DNA from: Thecamonas trahens ATCC 50062
Taxonomy: Eukaryota > Apusozoa > Apusomonadida > Apusomonadidae
Length of the DNA: 64,000 nucleotides
Direction: 5' to 3'
NCBI RefSeq assembly: GCF_000142905.1
Contig: NW_013657677.1
Location: 186,001-250,000, forward strand
Position numbers and translations under genes: made by a program. Every line of letters starts with the position of its first letter. Position 1 is the stretch's first letter. Positions 41,901-50,371 of the stretch are shown here, piece by piece. The notes under the pieces are model-generated. The model was not told the origin of the DNA, did no database searches, and was given only the letters and a program-made list of their open reading frames with translations.

Positions 41901-44775
41901 TTGTCGGCGCCGACTGCGACTTGACTCTCGTCCACCGCAGCTTCCGCGCCGCTGGCGACCGCCACCTCGGCCGGGACCAGGTCCGGAAGCGCCACCGATG
42001 CGACTCCGTACTTGGAGTCGACAACCGCAAGTGTTCCGTCAGGCGCAACCGAGCAGAGGGTCGCCTCGTCGTGTGTGACCACCACAGCCGCGACCGGGCC
42101 GCGCGCCGCGTCGTGTGCGTACAGTGCCGAGAATGCACCCAGCTCGCCCGAAGCATACGGCGTGACCCTGACCGAGCCGTCTGATCCACCAGAAATGAGA
42201 AAGTGACCCGATGGCGACCGTTCCAAACACGAGACCTCGCTCCCGGCGTGGAACTCTACCAGCTTGCCAACACTCACTACACCAGCAGGGAGCAGGACCG
42301 CTGTCGGGCGCGGAATCTCCTCTGCGCCAGCAAGCAGGACTTCCAGCGGGTCGGGCGCTGAAGCATCGATTTGGGCCTGAAATTCGGCCACCAGTGCGTC
42401 GGCGTCGCCAAACGATGTCGCCGCCGCCGGCAGTGTGAGTTCGTACAGATAGCCTGCGGCGTCGCCAGAGAATGCTGCCAGAAGAGAGCCGTCGCGCAAG
42501 ACCAGTGCAGCACGGAGAATGACCGAGAGTGCCTTGGCATAGCCCGGTGCACCCATCACGCCTGACTCGTCGAGGCTGCTCGGACCAGGCCCGTCGGCAT
42601 TGTCGACAACGTCGGAGCTTGCCGACGCTGGCGAGTCGGGTGCCATCGCCTGCCGTGGCGAGCCGGGCGCCGAGGCCACTGGCGGCGGCGCCTCGCCTCG
42701 CTCGGCAGCCTCCTGCGCCCGCTTGGCCGCCAGCCATTCCTCCATGGTCGGAAGAATGACCTCACCGCGGTCGTTGATCCGCAGCGAGAGAGGATCCTCC
42801 TCGGCTTCGGCCTCGGCCTCGGCCTCAGCAGCAAGGAGCGCGTCAGGGTCGGCGTCGGGGTCGTCGGCGAGCGCCGCCGCCCGTGCTGCTGCTGCCTCGG
42901 CCGCCGCCTTGGCCGCCTCCTCGGCCGCGAGCTCGTCGAGCACCTCCTGCTTTGCGGCGGTGAGGAGCTCTGCCGGTGCACTAACGGTCCGGACCGGGAG
43001 CGGGAGCACAAAGTCTGGAAACGAGGCCGATTCCGGAAGAACAGCCGGCGACGGGCAGGTTGCAAAGTGGCCCGACGCCGTGTACATGACGACGTAGCCT
43101 GCCGTTGGCGCCCAAGCCATCCAAGTCACTGGCGCTGGTGCGGTGACAAAGCCGATCAGGTCGAGTCCAGTCGCCGAGAGCTTGAAAAAGAAGACCGAGC
43201 CGTCGGTTGAGGCCGAGGCTAGGAGTTGCGGGCCGGCCGGCGCAACCGCAAGCGCCGTTACCGCCGAGGTGTGCGGCTTGGCATGTGCAAGTCGCACAAA
43301 CTCGCCGCGGCAGAGCTGTAGCAGCGAGACGGTTCCGGCGGTAGTGCCCGCCACCACAGTCCGCGCGCTGGCGTCGACCGCAACAGGCAGCCAACTGATT
43401 TCGGTCACCGCCGCCGCACAGTGGTACGTTGCGATCCGCTCTTTGTCGCGGACCGCATACGCGGCCAGGACACCGTCGTCGCCGCCAACCGCCACCAGGC
43501 CGTGGACCGGCGACGCTGCCGCTGCAGCCAGCGGACCGGCGTGGAACGAGGCGACTAGCCGCGACTTGTCGTACGAGGAAAAGTCCTCGGCGTGCGGGAC
43601 GGCGACCAGAGCGCCGGACGCGTCTAGTACCCATGACCGCGGCTGGAACGCATCGTGGATGAGGGTGCGGATCGCGGCCGACGGCCCGAGCCCGTGCTCG
43701 AGCACAGGATGTAGGACAAGCGCGTACGAGTCCGAGACAGGAGCATTGACAATCGACGCAACGTCCCAGTGCCGGATGTAGCCGTCCATGCCGGCAGAGA
43801 CCAGAACGGTGGCATCGGCAATGAGCGAGAGATGCTCGACAGGCCCGTCGTGGCACGGCACGTCAGTCGCGCGGAACAGCTGGAACTGAATAAAGTTGCC
43901 GTCCCACACCAGCAAATGACCGGTCTCGGTTCCGGAGATGACCTTTTCGTTGGGGAGGGTGACAAAGGCCGAGACGTCCGAGAGCTGGATCTTGCCAAAC
44001 TTGCCAATGGTGCCCTTGAGCTTGAGCCCAGTAAACGTCCGTGCCATCTCCCAGAACTTGATGTGGCCCATGCCGGCGGTGACGAGCGCGCCGTCCGAGT
44101 TGGGTGCAAACGCAACGTGGAACACGTCTTGCGAGAACGCCTTGAGCCGCAGAATCGTCCGTCCCTCCTCCCATGCCCACACTGTGAGCATGTAGTCGGG
44201 ATACGAGCCAACCGACGCGAGCTTGGTCCCGGACGTCGAGAACGCCATGCACGAGTACGCCTTCTCCGTCCCACCCTCCAGCACCTTGACTACCTTCAGC
44301 GACGGAAACTCGTAGATCAGGATGTTCGGCTTCTCGCCCTTTTCCGCCACTGCAAACCACTTGTGCGAAGGATGCGGAGCAATAGCTGCCACTCCGCCGC
44401 TGTTGGTCCCCGGCAGCGTGGTCACCGCCCCCGTTGCCGTCTCCAGAATCTGTGTCGTGTTACCTGCCGTGTACAACACCTTCTCGCTGGACATAGGCAC
44501 AATGTTATGCCTATGACTGGTGTCCATCCCAAATACATGCCTGTAACCCCCTCCCCCCATGCCATACCATAGTATGAGTCAATGCTTCCCCCCCCCCCCC
44601 CCCCTCCTTTCTCCCCGTGTCTCGCGCGCCCGCCCGACCACCAACGGCCCGCCCCCCTCCTCCTCCCGCCCCCCCCCCCCCCCTCCCACCTCTAATCACC
44701 AACGTACTGGATGTGCAGCATTGGGGTGGGACTCTCCCCAAGTAGGGCACGTCGGCTAAAGGTTGTGGCCGACAT
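38906..44775 (-). CDS. CFAP44: CFAP44 cilia- and flagella-associated WD-repeat/coiled-coil protein
   Basis: CFAP44 belongs to the axonemal tether/tetherhead complex that restrains inner dynein f (I1). Exons 44775-44708 and 44540-38906 give about 1,900 residues; human CFAP44 is 1,854. The first ~480 residues are WD repeats with hallmark segments: PDYMLTVWAWEEGRTILRLK, AFSQDVFHVAFAPNSDG, GLKLKGTIGKFGKIQLSDV, KVISGTETGHLLVWDG and CHDGPVEHLSL. A second WD set lies near residues 640-860. The C-terminal ~1,000 residues are coiled coil with an acidic patch (DSDSDYESDYESESGSGSES). The small first exon (MSATTFSRRALLGESPTPML) was found by splicing; without it the HVFGMDTSHRHNI segment, aligned to the family, would lack a start. 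Confidence 0.95.
44541..44707 (-). other. Spliceosomal intron, 167 nt, G-rich
   Basis: Minus-strand donor GTACGT, acceptor GGTTACAG, branch-like TTGACTCAT. It contains two G runs of about 16 (seen as C on the plus strand near 44589-44604 and 44668-44683). It splits codon 23 in phase 2. Confidence 0.85.
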
Positions 44776-44989
44776 GTCCGGTGCGTGGAGTGTGACAGGG
44801 GCAGGGGCAGGGGGGGGGGGGGGTGGGGGAGGGGAAGAGGTGGAGGGCTGGCTGGCTGGGCTTGATCGACTTCTCCACCGCCGCCATTGGCACCCCCCCA
44901 TGGCTGTACATGGAGACGGGGCCGGGAGGGGGGATCGCCCTTGGCAGATATTGTAGGGATGGTGTGCAGTGCAGAATGGTATATCGATT

Positions 44990-45874
44990 TTACAGTGAGT
45001 CTGATTGCCGTTGGATGGGGACGTCCCAGGGGAGATCGAGAGAGCGGACGGCAGCGTCAAACTCGAGGCTGCCGACCGGGGGTGGTGGACCGGTGGTGGT
45101 GGTCACGCCGCCGCCGCCGCCAGAGGCAGTGGCGTGGACCGAGGCGACAGTGGAATCGTCAATCTCACAGAGATCGTCGATGTTGCCGCCAGCAGCAGCG
45201 CAGGCGGCGACAGAGACCTCGCAGGCGTGAACGAGATTGAACATGTAGTGCAGGGCCTCGCCGGCCGAGCGGCCTGCGGCCATGAGGCCGTGGTTGCGGA
45301 GGATGAGCGCCATCGATGGTGGCTGGAACGAGGCCTGTAGAGCGCAGCGCTCCTTCTCTGGGTCTATGAGAATGCCTGTGTAGTCGTGGTAGGAGATCGG
45401 GCCGACGATGGCGGCTTCTTGGCCGACAACCCTCAGGCCATGGCGCGAAGCTGCAACAGCACCGCCAGCCAGAGTGTGGGTATGGATGAGGCAGCGTGCG
45501 TCTTTGCGGACGTCATGGATGGCCGCATGGAGGACAAAGGCAGCTTGCGAGAACGAGAACTCGGTCGATCCGTTGTCGAGGACCGCACCGTTGCCATCGA
45601 GCTTGACCAGGGACTCGGGCGTGACCTCTGAGTAGAGTAGACCAAAGGGATTGACGAGAAAGCCACCATCAGCAGTTCGATACGAGATGTGGTTGTAGAT
45701 CGAGTGTGTCCATCCATAGTTGTCAACAATACGATACAGCGCCGCCAAAATCTTCCGCGCATCATCATCATCATCATCATCGCCACCACCAGCACAAGCA
45801 CTAGCAACTCCTGACGCATACCTCGAGCAGCCTCGCGGTCCAGCCAGCACCGCCCCCCCGCCATGGCCACACAC
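44990..45874 (-). CDS. Class II aldolase / adducin-head domain protein (5' end uncertain)
   Basis: The 240-residue core is a class II aldolase fold: SIYNHISYR, FLVNPFGLLYSEVTPESLVK, zinc ligands in CLIHTHTLAGG (His-x-His) and ILRNHGLMAAG (third His), and EALHYMFNLVHACE. Members are metal-dependent sugar-phosphate aldolases/epimerases or non-catalytic adducin heads; keeping all His ligands suggests a metalloenzyme, substrate unknown. Asp-rich residues near 35 come from a CAT triplet repeat (45761-45784). No ATG lies upstream in this frame before a stop. One base back, an ATG at 45921 begins a plausible mitochondrial presequence (MLRYGVRLGRTMRLAE) that would join this frame if the C run at 45853-45859 were one base longer. 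The start is therefore unresolved. Confidence 0.8.
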   Translation of the reverse strand: MCGHGGGAVLAGPRGCSRYASGVASACAGGGDDDDDDDARKILAALYRIVDNYGWTHSIYNHISYRTADGGFLVNPFGLLYSEVTPESLVKLDGNGAVLDNGSTEFSFSQAAFVLHAAIHDVRKDARCLIHTHTLAGGAVAASRHGLRVVGQEAAIVGPISYHDYTGILIDPEKERCALQASFQPPSMALILRNHGLMAAGRSAGEALHYMFNLVHACEVSVAACAAAGGNIDDLCEIDDSTVASVHATASGGGGGVTTTTGPPPPVGSLEFDAAVRSLDLPWDVPIQRQSDSL

Positions 45875-46331
45875 TCTGCCAGCCTCATTGTGCGACCAAG
45901 CCGAACGCCATACCGCAGCATGGATGATTCACGCCTTGCTCCTTCCACACACCCAAATTTGGGAGACGTCTGTTGCCCGGTAGTGGTGCGTCTTCCTGCG
46001 CGCCCGCGCATGCTCAGCGGCTGGGTGGTGGCGAAGATGTGTGGGCAACTGCGCGCGGGTGCTCGCCAACACGGTCTTTACCAAGCAATTGATCGTTGCG
46101 CTCGACAGGCTGAGCGATCCAAGCCAGGGCTTGGGCCTCGAGTGCGGGGAGGCGGAGGCGATTGGCGTTGCCTTGGAGCGGCGGTAGCCGTCGAGCTGGC
46201 GGCCGCAGCGCGAAGCGGCGATAGCGAGCCGTGGCTAGCTGCAGAGAGCTCTTTGGGTGGTACTTGTCGTAAAGGCGCGGCGCTTGGCGCGCGGCACGTG
46301 AGTGCGGAGAGGATTGGGGTGTATTCGAGTC
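45875..46331. other. Intergenic region, 457 bases
   Basis: It separates the divergently transcribed class II aldolase and carboxylase-like genes. It may include the true 5' end of the aldolase gene (ATG 45921). I see no repeats or other genes. Confidence 0.45.
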
Positions 46332-47849
46332 ATGCAGTGGCTACGCAGAGTACACCGTGCAGCGCACAAGGCTGTGGATGGGACAGGCGTGGTGCTGTTC
46401 CGTGTGGTGTTTGGAGTGCTCATGGTCTACGGCGAGCTCAGGCACCAGATCGAATACCGTGATATGGAGTATCGCTTCCGCGAGCCGGCACTCATCCTCC
46501 CGCACTGGCTCTTCCGAGTAGTGCCTGGCCTAGACATGGTCTTTCCCCCGCCTGATCCGGGCCTGTTTCTCTACTGGCTGGCAATGGTCCTGTCAGCGAT
46601 GGCCATTGCTCTCGGCCTGGCCACCCGGACAGCGGCCGCTGTCTTTGGCGTCCTGTACTCGATCTCGTTTCTGGCCGAGCAATCGGCGTACAACAACCAC
46701 TACTATCTTATTTGCATGATCGCTGGCTTTCTGGCCTGCGTCCACTCGGACATGGGTCTGGCGCTCTCGCCGAGCTCGTCGTCGACCAAGGCCGTCCCGC
46801 GTTGGCACCGCGACATCTTCCGCTTTCTGGTTGTCATCGTCTATTTTTACGGTGGACTGGCCAAGATCAACAAAGACTGGCTCCGCGGCGAGCCGATCCG
46901 GGCGTCGCTGGTGGTTACGCCGGAACAGTTTGACCTCTGGTGGATCCGCGAGGCTTTTGTGGTGGTCCTTTGCGGCGGTGGTCTCGTCTTTGACCTTTGC
47001 GTTGGCTTTGCGCTCCTGCACCCAATCGGACGCAACCTCGCGCTCCCGCTGGTGCTCTACTTTCACACCTCCAACTGGCTGATGTTTAACATCGGCGTCT
47101 TTCCGTTTCTCATGGTTGGCGCCTCGGTACTCTTTTACGATGGCGCCGAGCTGGAAGCTGCGCTTCGTTCGATCCAGCCATGGCTCCCACTGCGGGCGCA
47201 CGGTGGCATCCGGGCGACGGTGGGCTTGCTGGCACGGATGCGACCGTCAAGCTCGCACCTCTCGCCGCGGCGAGTGCTTCGCGGCCGGCGGCGGACGACA
47301 TTGCTCCTCCTCGCATTTGTCGCCTTTCAGCTCCTCTTCCCTCTCCGGCACTTTGTGCTCAACGCGCCAGCCGGCCATCTTGTCCACTGGAACGAGAACG
47401 GACACAAGTTCTCGTGGCATATGAAGCTACGGGCCAAGGCCTGCGAAGGCGAGTGGAGCTATGTCAACAATCGTGGCCACAAGAGGGAGATTCATCTTGC
47501 AAACTACCTCACGCCGCGCCAGCAGTCGCGGGCTCTCGACAATCCCGACGTCATGTGGATCTTTGCACAGTGGATCTCAGTACAGCACAACGGTGCGCCG
47601 GTCTTTGCCGACATTCGCTGCGGGCTCAATGGGCGGCCAAAGGTTGCGTTTACCCTGCCCGACGTCGATATTGCGTCATCGGTTGTCCCGTGGTTCGGCA
47701 CAGCACCGTTTATCACCACTGACTACGGCCCGCTCGAGTATCCGGCCCACGTCCAAGCCTTTGATCTTGCGGCGCTAGCCATGGCATGTGTCGGCACCGC
47801 TGTGCTGCTCTGGCTCTTCCGAATCTTGGTCCGTCCGCGAGCGTGGTGA
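46332..47849 (+). CDS. Vitamin K-dependent gamma-carboxylase-like (HTTM-domain) membrane protein
   Basis: The 505-residue protein has four to five membrane helices in an HTTM arrangement: VVLFRVVFGVLMVYGE, FLYWLAMVLSAMAIALGL, YYLICMIAGFLACVHSDMG, FRFLVVIVYFYGGLAKINKDW. The last includes the Lys region used as catalytic base in animal carboxylase. Further family features are FHTSNWLMFNIGVFPFLM and, in the luminal half, FPLRHFVLNAPAGHLVHWNE with GHKFSWHMKLRAK. This layout is nearer to the HTTM homologues of marine bacteria and other microbes than to animal GGCX, which is longer. No Gla substrate is evident nearby. Start ATG 46332 begins MQWLRRVHRAAHKAVDG. Its last 75 bases overlap the convergent ZZ-GNAT gene. 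Confidence 0.85.
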   Translation: MQWLRRVHRAAHKAVDGTGVVLFRVVFGVLMVYGELRHQIEYRDMEYRFREPALILPHWLFRVVPGLDMVFPPPDPGLFLYWLAMVLSAMAIALGLATRTAAAVFGVLYSISFLAEQSAYNNHYYLICMIAGFLACVHSDMGLALSPSSSSTKAVPRWHRDIFRFLVVIVYFYGGLAKINKDWLRGEPIRASLVVTPEQFDLWWIREAFVVVLCGGGLVFDLCVGFALLHPIGRNLALPLVLYFHTSNWLMFNIGVFPFLMVGASVLFYDGAELEAALRSIQPWLPLRAHGGIRATVGLLARMRPSSSHLSPRRVLRGRRRTTLLLLAFVAFQLLFPLRHFVLNAPAGHLVHWNENGHKFSWHMKLRAKACEGEWSYVNNRGHKREIHLANYLTPRQQSRALDNPDVMWIFAQWISVQHNGAPVFADIRCGLNGRPKVAFTLPDVDIASSVVPWFGTAPFITTDYGPLEYPAHVQAFDLAALAMACVGTAVLLWLFRILVRPRAW

Positions 47850-49115
47850 TGGTGAAAGCGGATGCAAGCGCTTGGTCATGACGTACGCATGCTTGTCACC
47901 GCCGTAGTACTCGTATGCAAATGCCGAACGTGTAAAGCCACGCGAGCGGTACAGCCGCTCGGCCGGCTCGTTGTGGAAGGCAACATGGAGGACGATCTCG
48001 GAGATGGTACCTGATGCGGCGATGACCGCCGTGGCCTCATCAAGGAGCGAGGCACCGATGCACCTGCCACGGAGCCGGTTGTCGACGGCCAGTGACGTGA
48101 TTAGTGCTCGGCGGCGGCGAACATGCATGCCGAACAGAATGTAGCCGGCAAGAAAGTCGCCGGCGCGAGCCACGAGAAGCGTGGCGACGTGCGGATGGTC
48201 GAGTGCGAACCAGAAGGCGTCTTCGGGCCACGGCTCGTCAAAGCAGGCGGCGTCGAGAGAGGCAACAGCCGGCACGTCGGAGTCGCGGGCAACATCGAGC
48301 TCGATCTCAACCTTGGGCGCCGAGAGCTGGTGCGGCACGCCGAGCGACTGGCTCGTGAGTGCGCGCTGGCTCCGCTTGCCTGCCGCCACAAATGGCGGGC
48401 AGAGGAGGCGCGTGCGGGCGAGAGCAGAGCGCGGCACCAGATCGAGCGAGCGGAGGCGAATCCAGGCATTGTGCTCGGTATGTAGGATCGGTGCAGCACC
48501 AAAACAGGAGACACAGAGCGCTGTGCATGAGCAGTGTGCGCAGAGGTAGACCTCGTCGCGGTCGGCCAGCGCCCGGGTGCATCCGGCGCAAGAAACAGGC
48601 TGCACCAGCACACCATCATCTGCTCCACCGGTTTCGTCTAGTTCTGCTAACCAGTCCGACGGCAAGGATGCAAGTGCGGCAAACGAGAGCGGACGTGCGA
48701 TCCGCAGCATCGGGTGCGCCGGCGGATGCGTGTCTGCGGCAAAGCAGCGCTCGCAGAGATCAACATCGTCGCAGACGAGGCAGAGCCAGCGGGCGCCAAC
48801 GAGCGGGGCTACTGCGACCGGCACGATGTCGGCCTCGATGGGAAAACAGCCATCGCAGACGCACATCGGGTGGACAACAGGCGCTGCCGGCGAGGTAGGA
48901 GGCTCGACATTGTCGTGGCCGTCCAACGGGATGGGAATGAGGATGTGATTGGTGGCATGACCGACATGGCCTCCTTCGACGAAGCAATCGCCGCAGACAT
49001 CAAAGTCGACACACCCGGTGCACCGCATCCGCAAGCCGATGATCCGCAGTTGACAGACGTCACACACGGCGTTGTGGACCGCTACATGCTGGGGCTCGGG
49101 GGAAGGCTCGGCCAT
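47775..49115 (-). CDS. ZZ-zinc-finger (three) plus GNAT acetyltransferase fusion protein
   Basis: The 446-residue protein starts with a canonical ZZ finger (CDVCQLRIIGLRMRCTGCVD, then FDVCGDCF and HVGHATNH). Two looser ZZ-like fingers follow (CDGCFPIE...WLCLVCDDVDLCERCF...HPPAHPM; CAGCTRALADRDEVYLCAHC...CVSCF...HTEH). The C-terminal ~150 residues form a GNAT fold: VASLDAACFDEPWPEDAFWF, AGYILFGMHVRRRRALITSLAV, an acetyl-CoA loop near RLRGRCIGASLLDEA, and AERLYRSRGFTRSAFAYEYY, resembling RimI/NAA-type N-terminal acetyltransferases. ZZ fingers often bind protein N-termini or histone tails, so reader plus writer on one chain is inferred. ATG 49115 (MAEPSPEPQH) precedes the first finger. Coding 3' end overlaps the carboxylase-like gene antisense. 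Confidence 0.85.
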   Translation of the reverse strand: MAEPSPEPQHVAVHNAVCDVCQLRIIGLRMRCTGCVDFDVCGDCFVEGGHVGHATNHILIPIPLDGHDNVEPPTSPAAPVVHPMCVCDGCFPIEADIVPVAVAPLVGARWLCLVCDDVDLCERCFAADTHPPAHPMLRIARPLSFAALASLPSDWLAELDETGGADDGVLVQPVSCAGCTRALADRDEVYLCAHCSCTALCVSCFGAAPILHTEHNAWIRLRSLDLVPRSALARTRLLCPPFVAAGKRSQRALTSQSLGVPHQLSAPKVEIELDVARDSDVPAVASLDAACFDEPWPEDAFWFALDHPHVATLLVARAGDFLAGYILFGMHVRRRRALITSLAVDNRLRGRCIGASLLDEATAVIAASGTISEIVLHVAFHNEPAERLYRSRGFTRSAFAYEYYGGDKHAYVMTKRLHPLSPSPRSRTDQDSEEPEQHSGADTCHG

Positions 49116-49248
49116 GATGGCGGCGAGACGGGAGGCGAGTTGGCGCAGGTGCGACAGGCACCACGGGACGTAGGCTGGTGTGTGAGCTACGGCTGTCTCT
49201 TGAGAGGCAGACGGGGCCAGGCGAGAGCAAGGACGAGACAAGCCAAGG

Positions 49249-50136
49249 ATGTCTGCGGCAGCGGGAGCGGTGGGAGCGGATGCCGTGCGGCGCGGAGTGG
49301 TCAAGGTGGCGGCGGCGCAGATGTGCTCGACGGGCAAGGTGGCCGAGAACATGGCGGCGATTCGGCGGCTGGTGGCGAGGGCAGTCGAAGCTGGAGCGAG
49401 CATGCTGTTCCTGCCCGAATGCGCCCTGTTTATCGGCTCGTCTGCGGCCGAGACCAAGGCTGCTGCGGTGGCGATCGACGGGGCCGAGGTGGCCGAGCTG
49501 GCTACCGTGGCTGCCGACGCCGGGCTGTGGCTCTCGGTCGGCGGCGTCCACACCCGGGTGGCCGACTCGGAGGAAGGCAAGGTCCACAACAGCCACCTTG
49601 TGTTTGACAGTTTTGGCATGGGCTCTCCGTTGGCGGTCTACCACAAGGCGCACCTGTTTGACGTCGATCTGCCGTCGGGCATCCAGTTGCACGAGTCGCG
49701 GGCGACCGAGGCCGGAAACAAGGTGGTGGTGGTGGGAGAGACACCAGTGGGCGGCTTGGGCCTTGGCATCTGCTACGACATGCGGTTTCCGGGTCTATTT
49801 GCAGCGATGCGTGCCGCAGGCGCCGATGTGGTCACGGCGCCGTCGGCGTTCACGGTTCCGACCGGCGAGGCGCACTGGCACGTCCTCCTCCGGGCCCGTG
49901 CCATCGAGAGCCAGTGCTACATGATTGCGGCGGCACAGGTTGGCAAGCACAACGCAAAACGCGAGTCATACGGCCACACACTCATTGTCGACCCGTGGGG
50001 CAAGATCGTGGCCGAGGCAGCAGACTCGGTGGTTGAAGACATTGTGGTGGCTGACATTGATCTGGACTACCTCGACTCTGTCCGTGCCTCTATGCCTGTC
50101 TTTGACCATCTCCGACCCGAACTGTACCAGATGTAG
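49249..50136 (+). CDS. NIT1: NIT1-type carbon-nitrogen hydrolase (deaminated glutathione amidase)
   Basis: The 295-residue protein has the nitrilase-superfamily triad: Glu in FLPECALF (near residue 55), Lys in YHKAHLFDVD (near 133) and Cys in GICYDMRFP (near 175). YHKAHLFDVDLPSG and RFPGLFAAMRAAGADVV are typical of Nit1, which repairs deaminated glutathione to alpha-ketoglutarate and Cys-Gly. HWHVLLRARAIESQCYMIAAAQ and GHTLIVDPWGKIVAEA complete the fold. Unlike some animals there is no Fhit fusion. It is divergent from the ZZ-GNAT gene, with only about 130 bases between their starts. Confidence 0.92.
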   Translation: MSAAAGAVGADAVRRGVVKVAAAQMCSTGKVAENMAAIRRLVARAVEAGASMLFLPECALFIGSSAAETKAAAVAIDGAEVAELATVAADAGLWLSVGGVHTRVADSEEGKVHNSHLVFDSFGMGSPLAVYHKAHLFDVDLPSGIQLHESRATEAGNKVVVVGETPVGGLGLGICYDMRFPGLFAAMRAAGADVVTAPSAFTVPTGEAHWHVLLRARAIESQCYMIAAAQVGKHNAKRESYGHTLIVDPWGKIVAEAADSVVEDIVVADIDLDYLDSVRASMPVFDHLRPELYQM

Positions 50137-50371
50137 CGATGGGCGGGGTTAAACTGCTGGCGAAGCGTGCGTACAGCTGTTGGATGGCTGGGATGGCCAG
50201 CAATGTGTTGTGGTGCGAGCGCCCGTCTGGTCCCAGATTGGGGCCAATCGAGGCCAATGGGATGGCGGGCAGCGCTTGGGACAAGCACGACACGGTCAGC
50301 CCATTGACCCCCCCCCCTTCCCCGCGTACCCCGTCACACCCGTCGACGTGCTCGTGCTGACGAAGAGTAGC

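Noticed and set aside
44511-44750. Gly/Arg-rich small protein upstream of CFAP44
   Set aside because: It translates the G-rich CFAP44 intron; the splice junction explains the region better.
46332-47849. Bacterial contamination or very recent transfer of the carboxylase-like gene
   Set aside because: Codon use and GC match neighbours, and the gene overlaps a eukaryotic ZZ-finger gene on the same contig.
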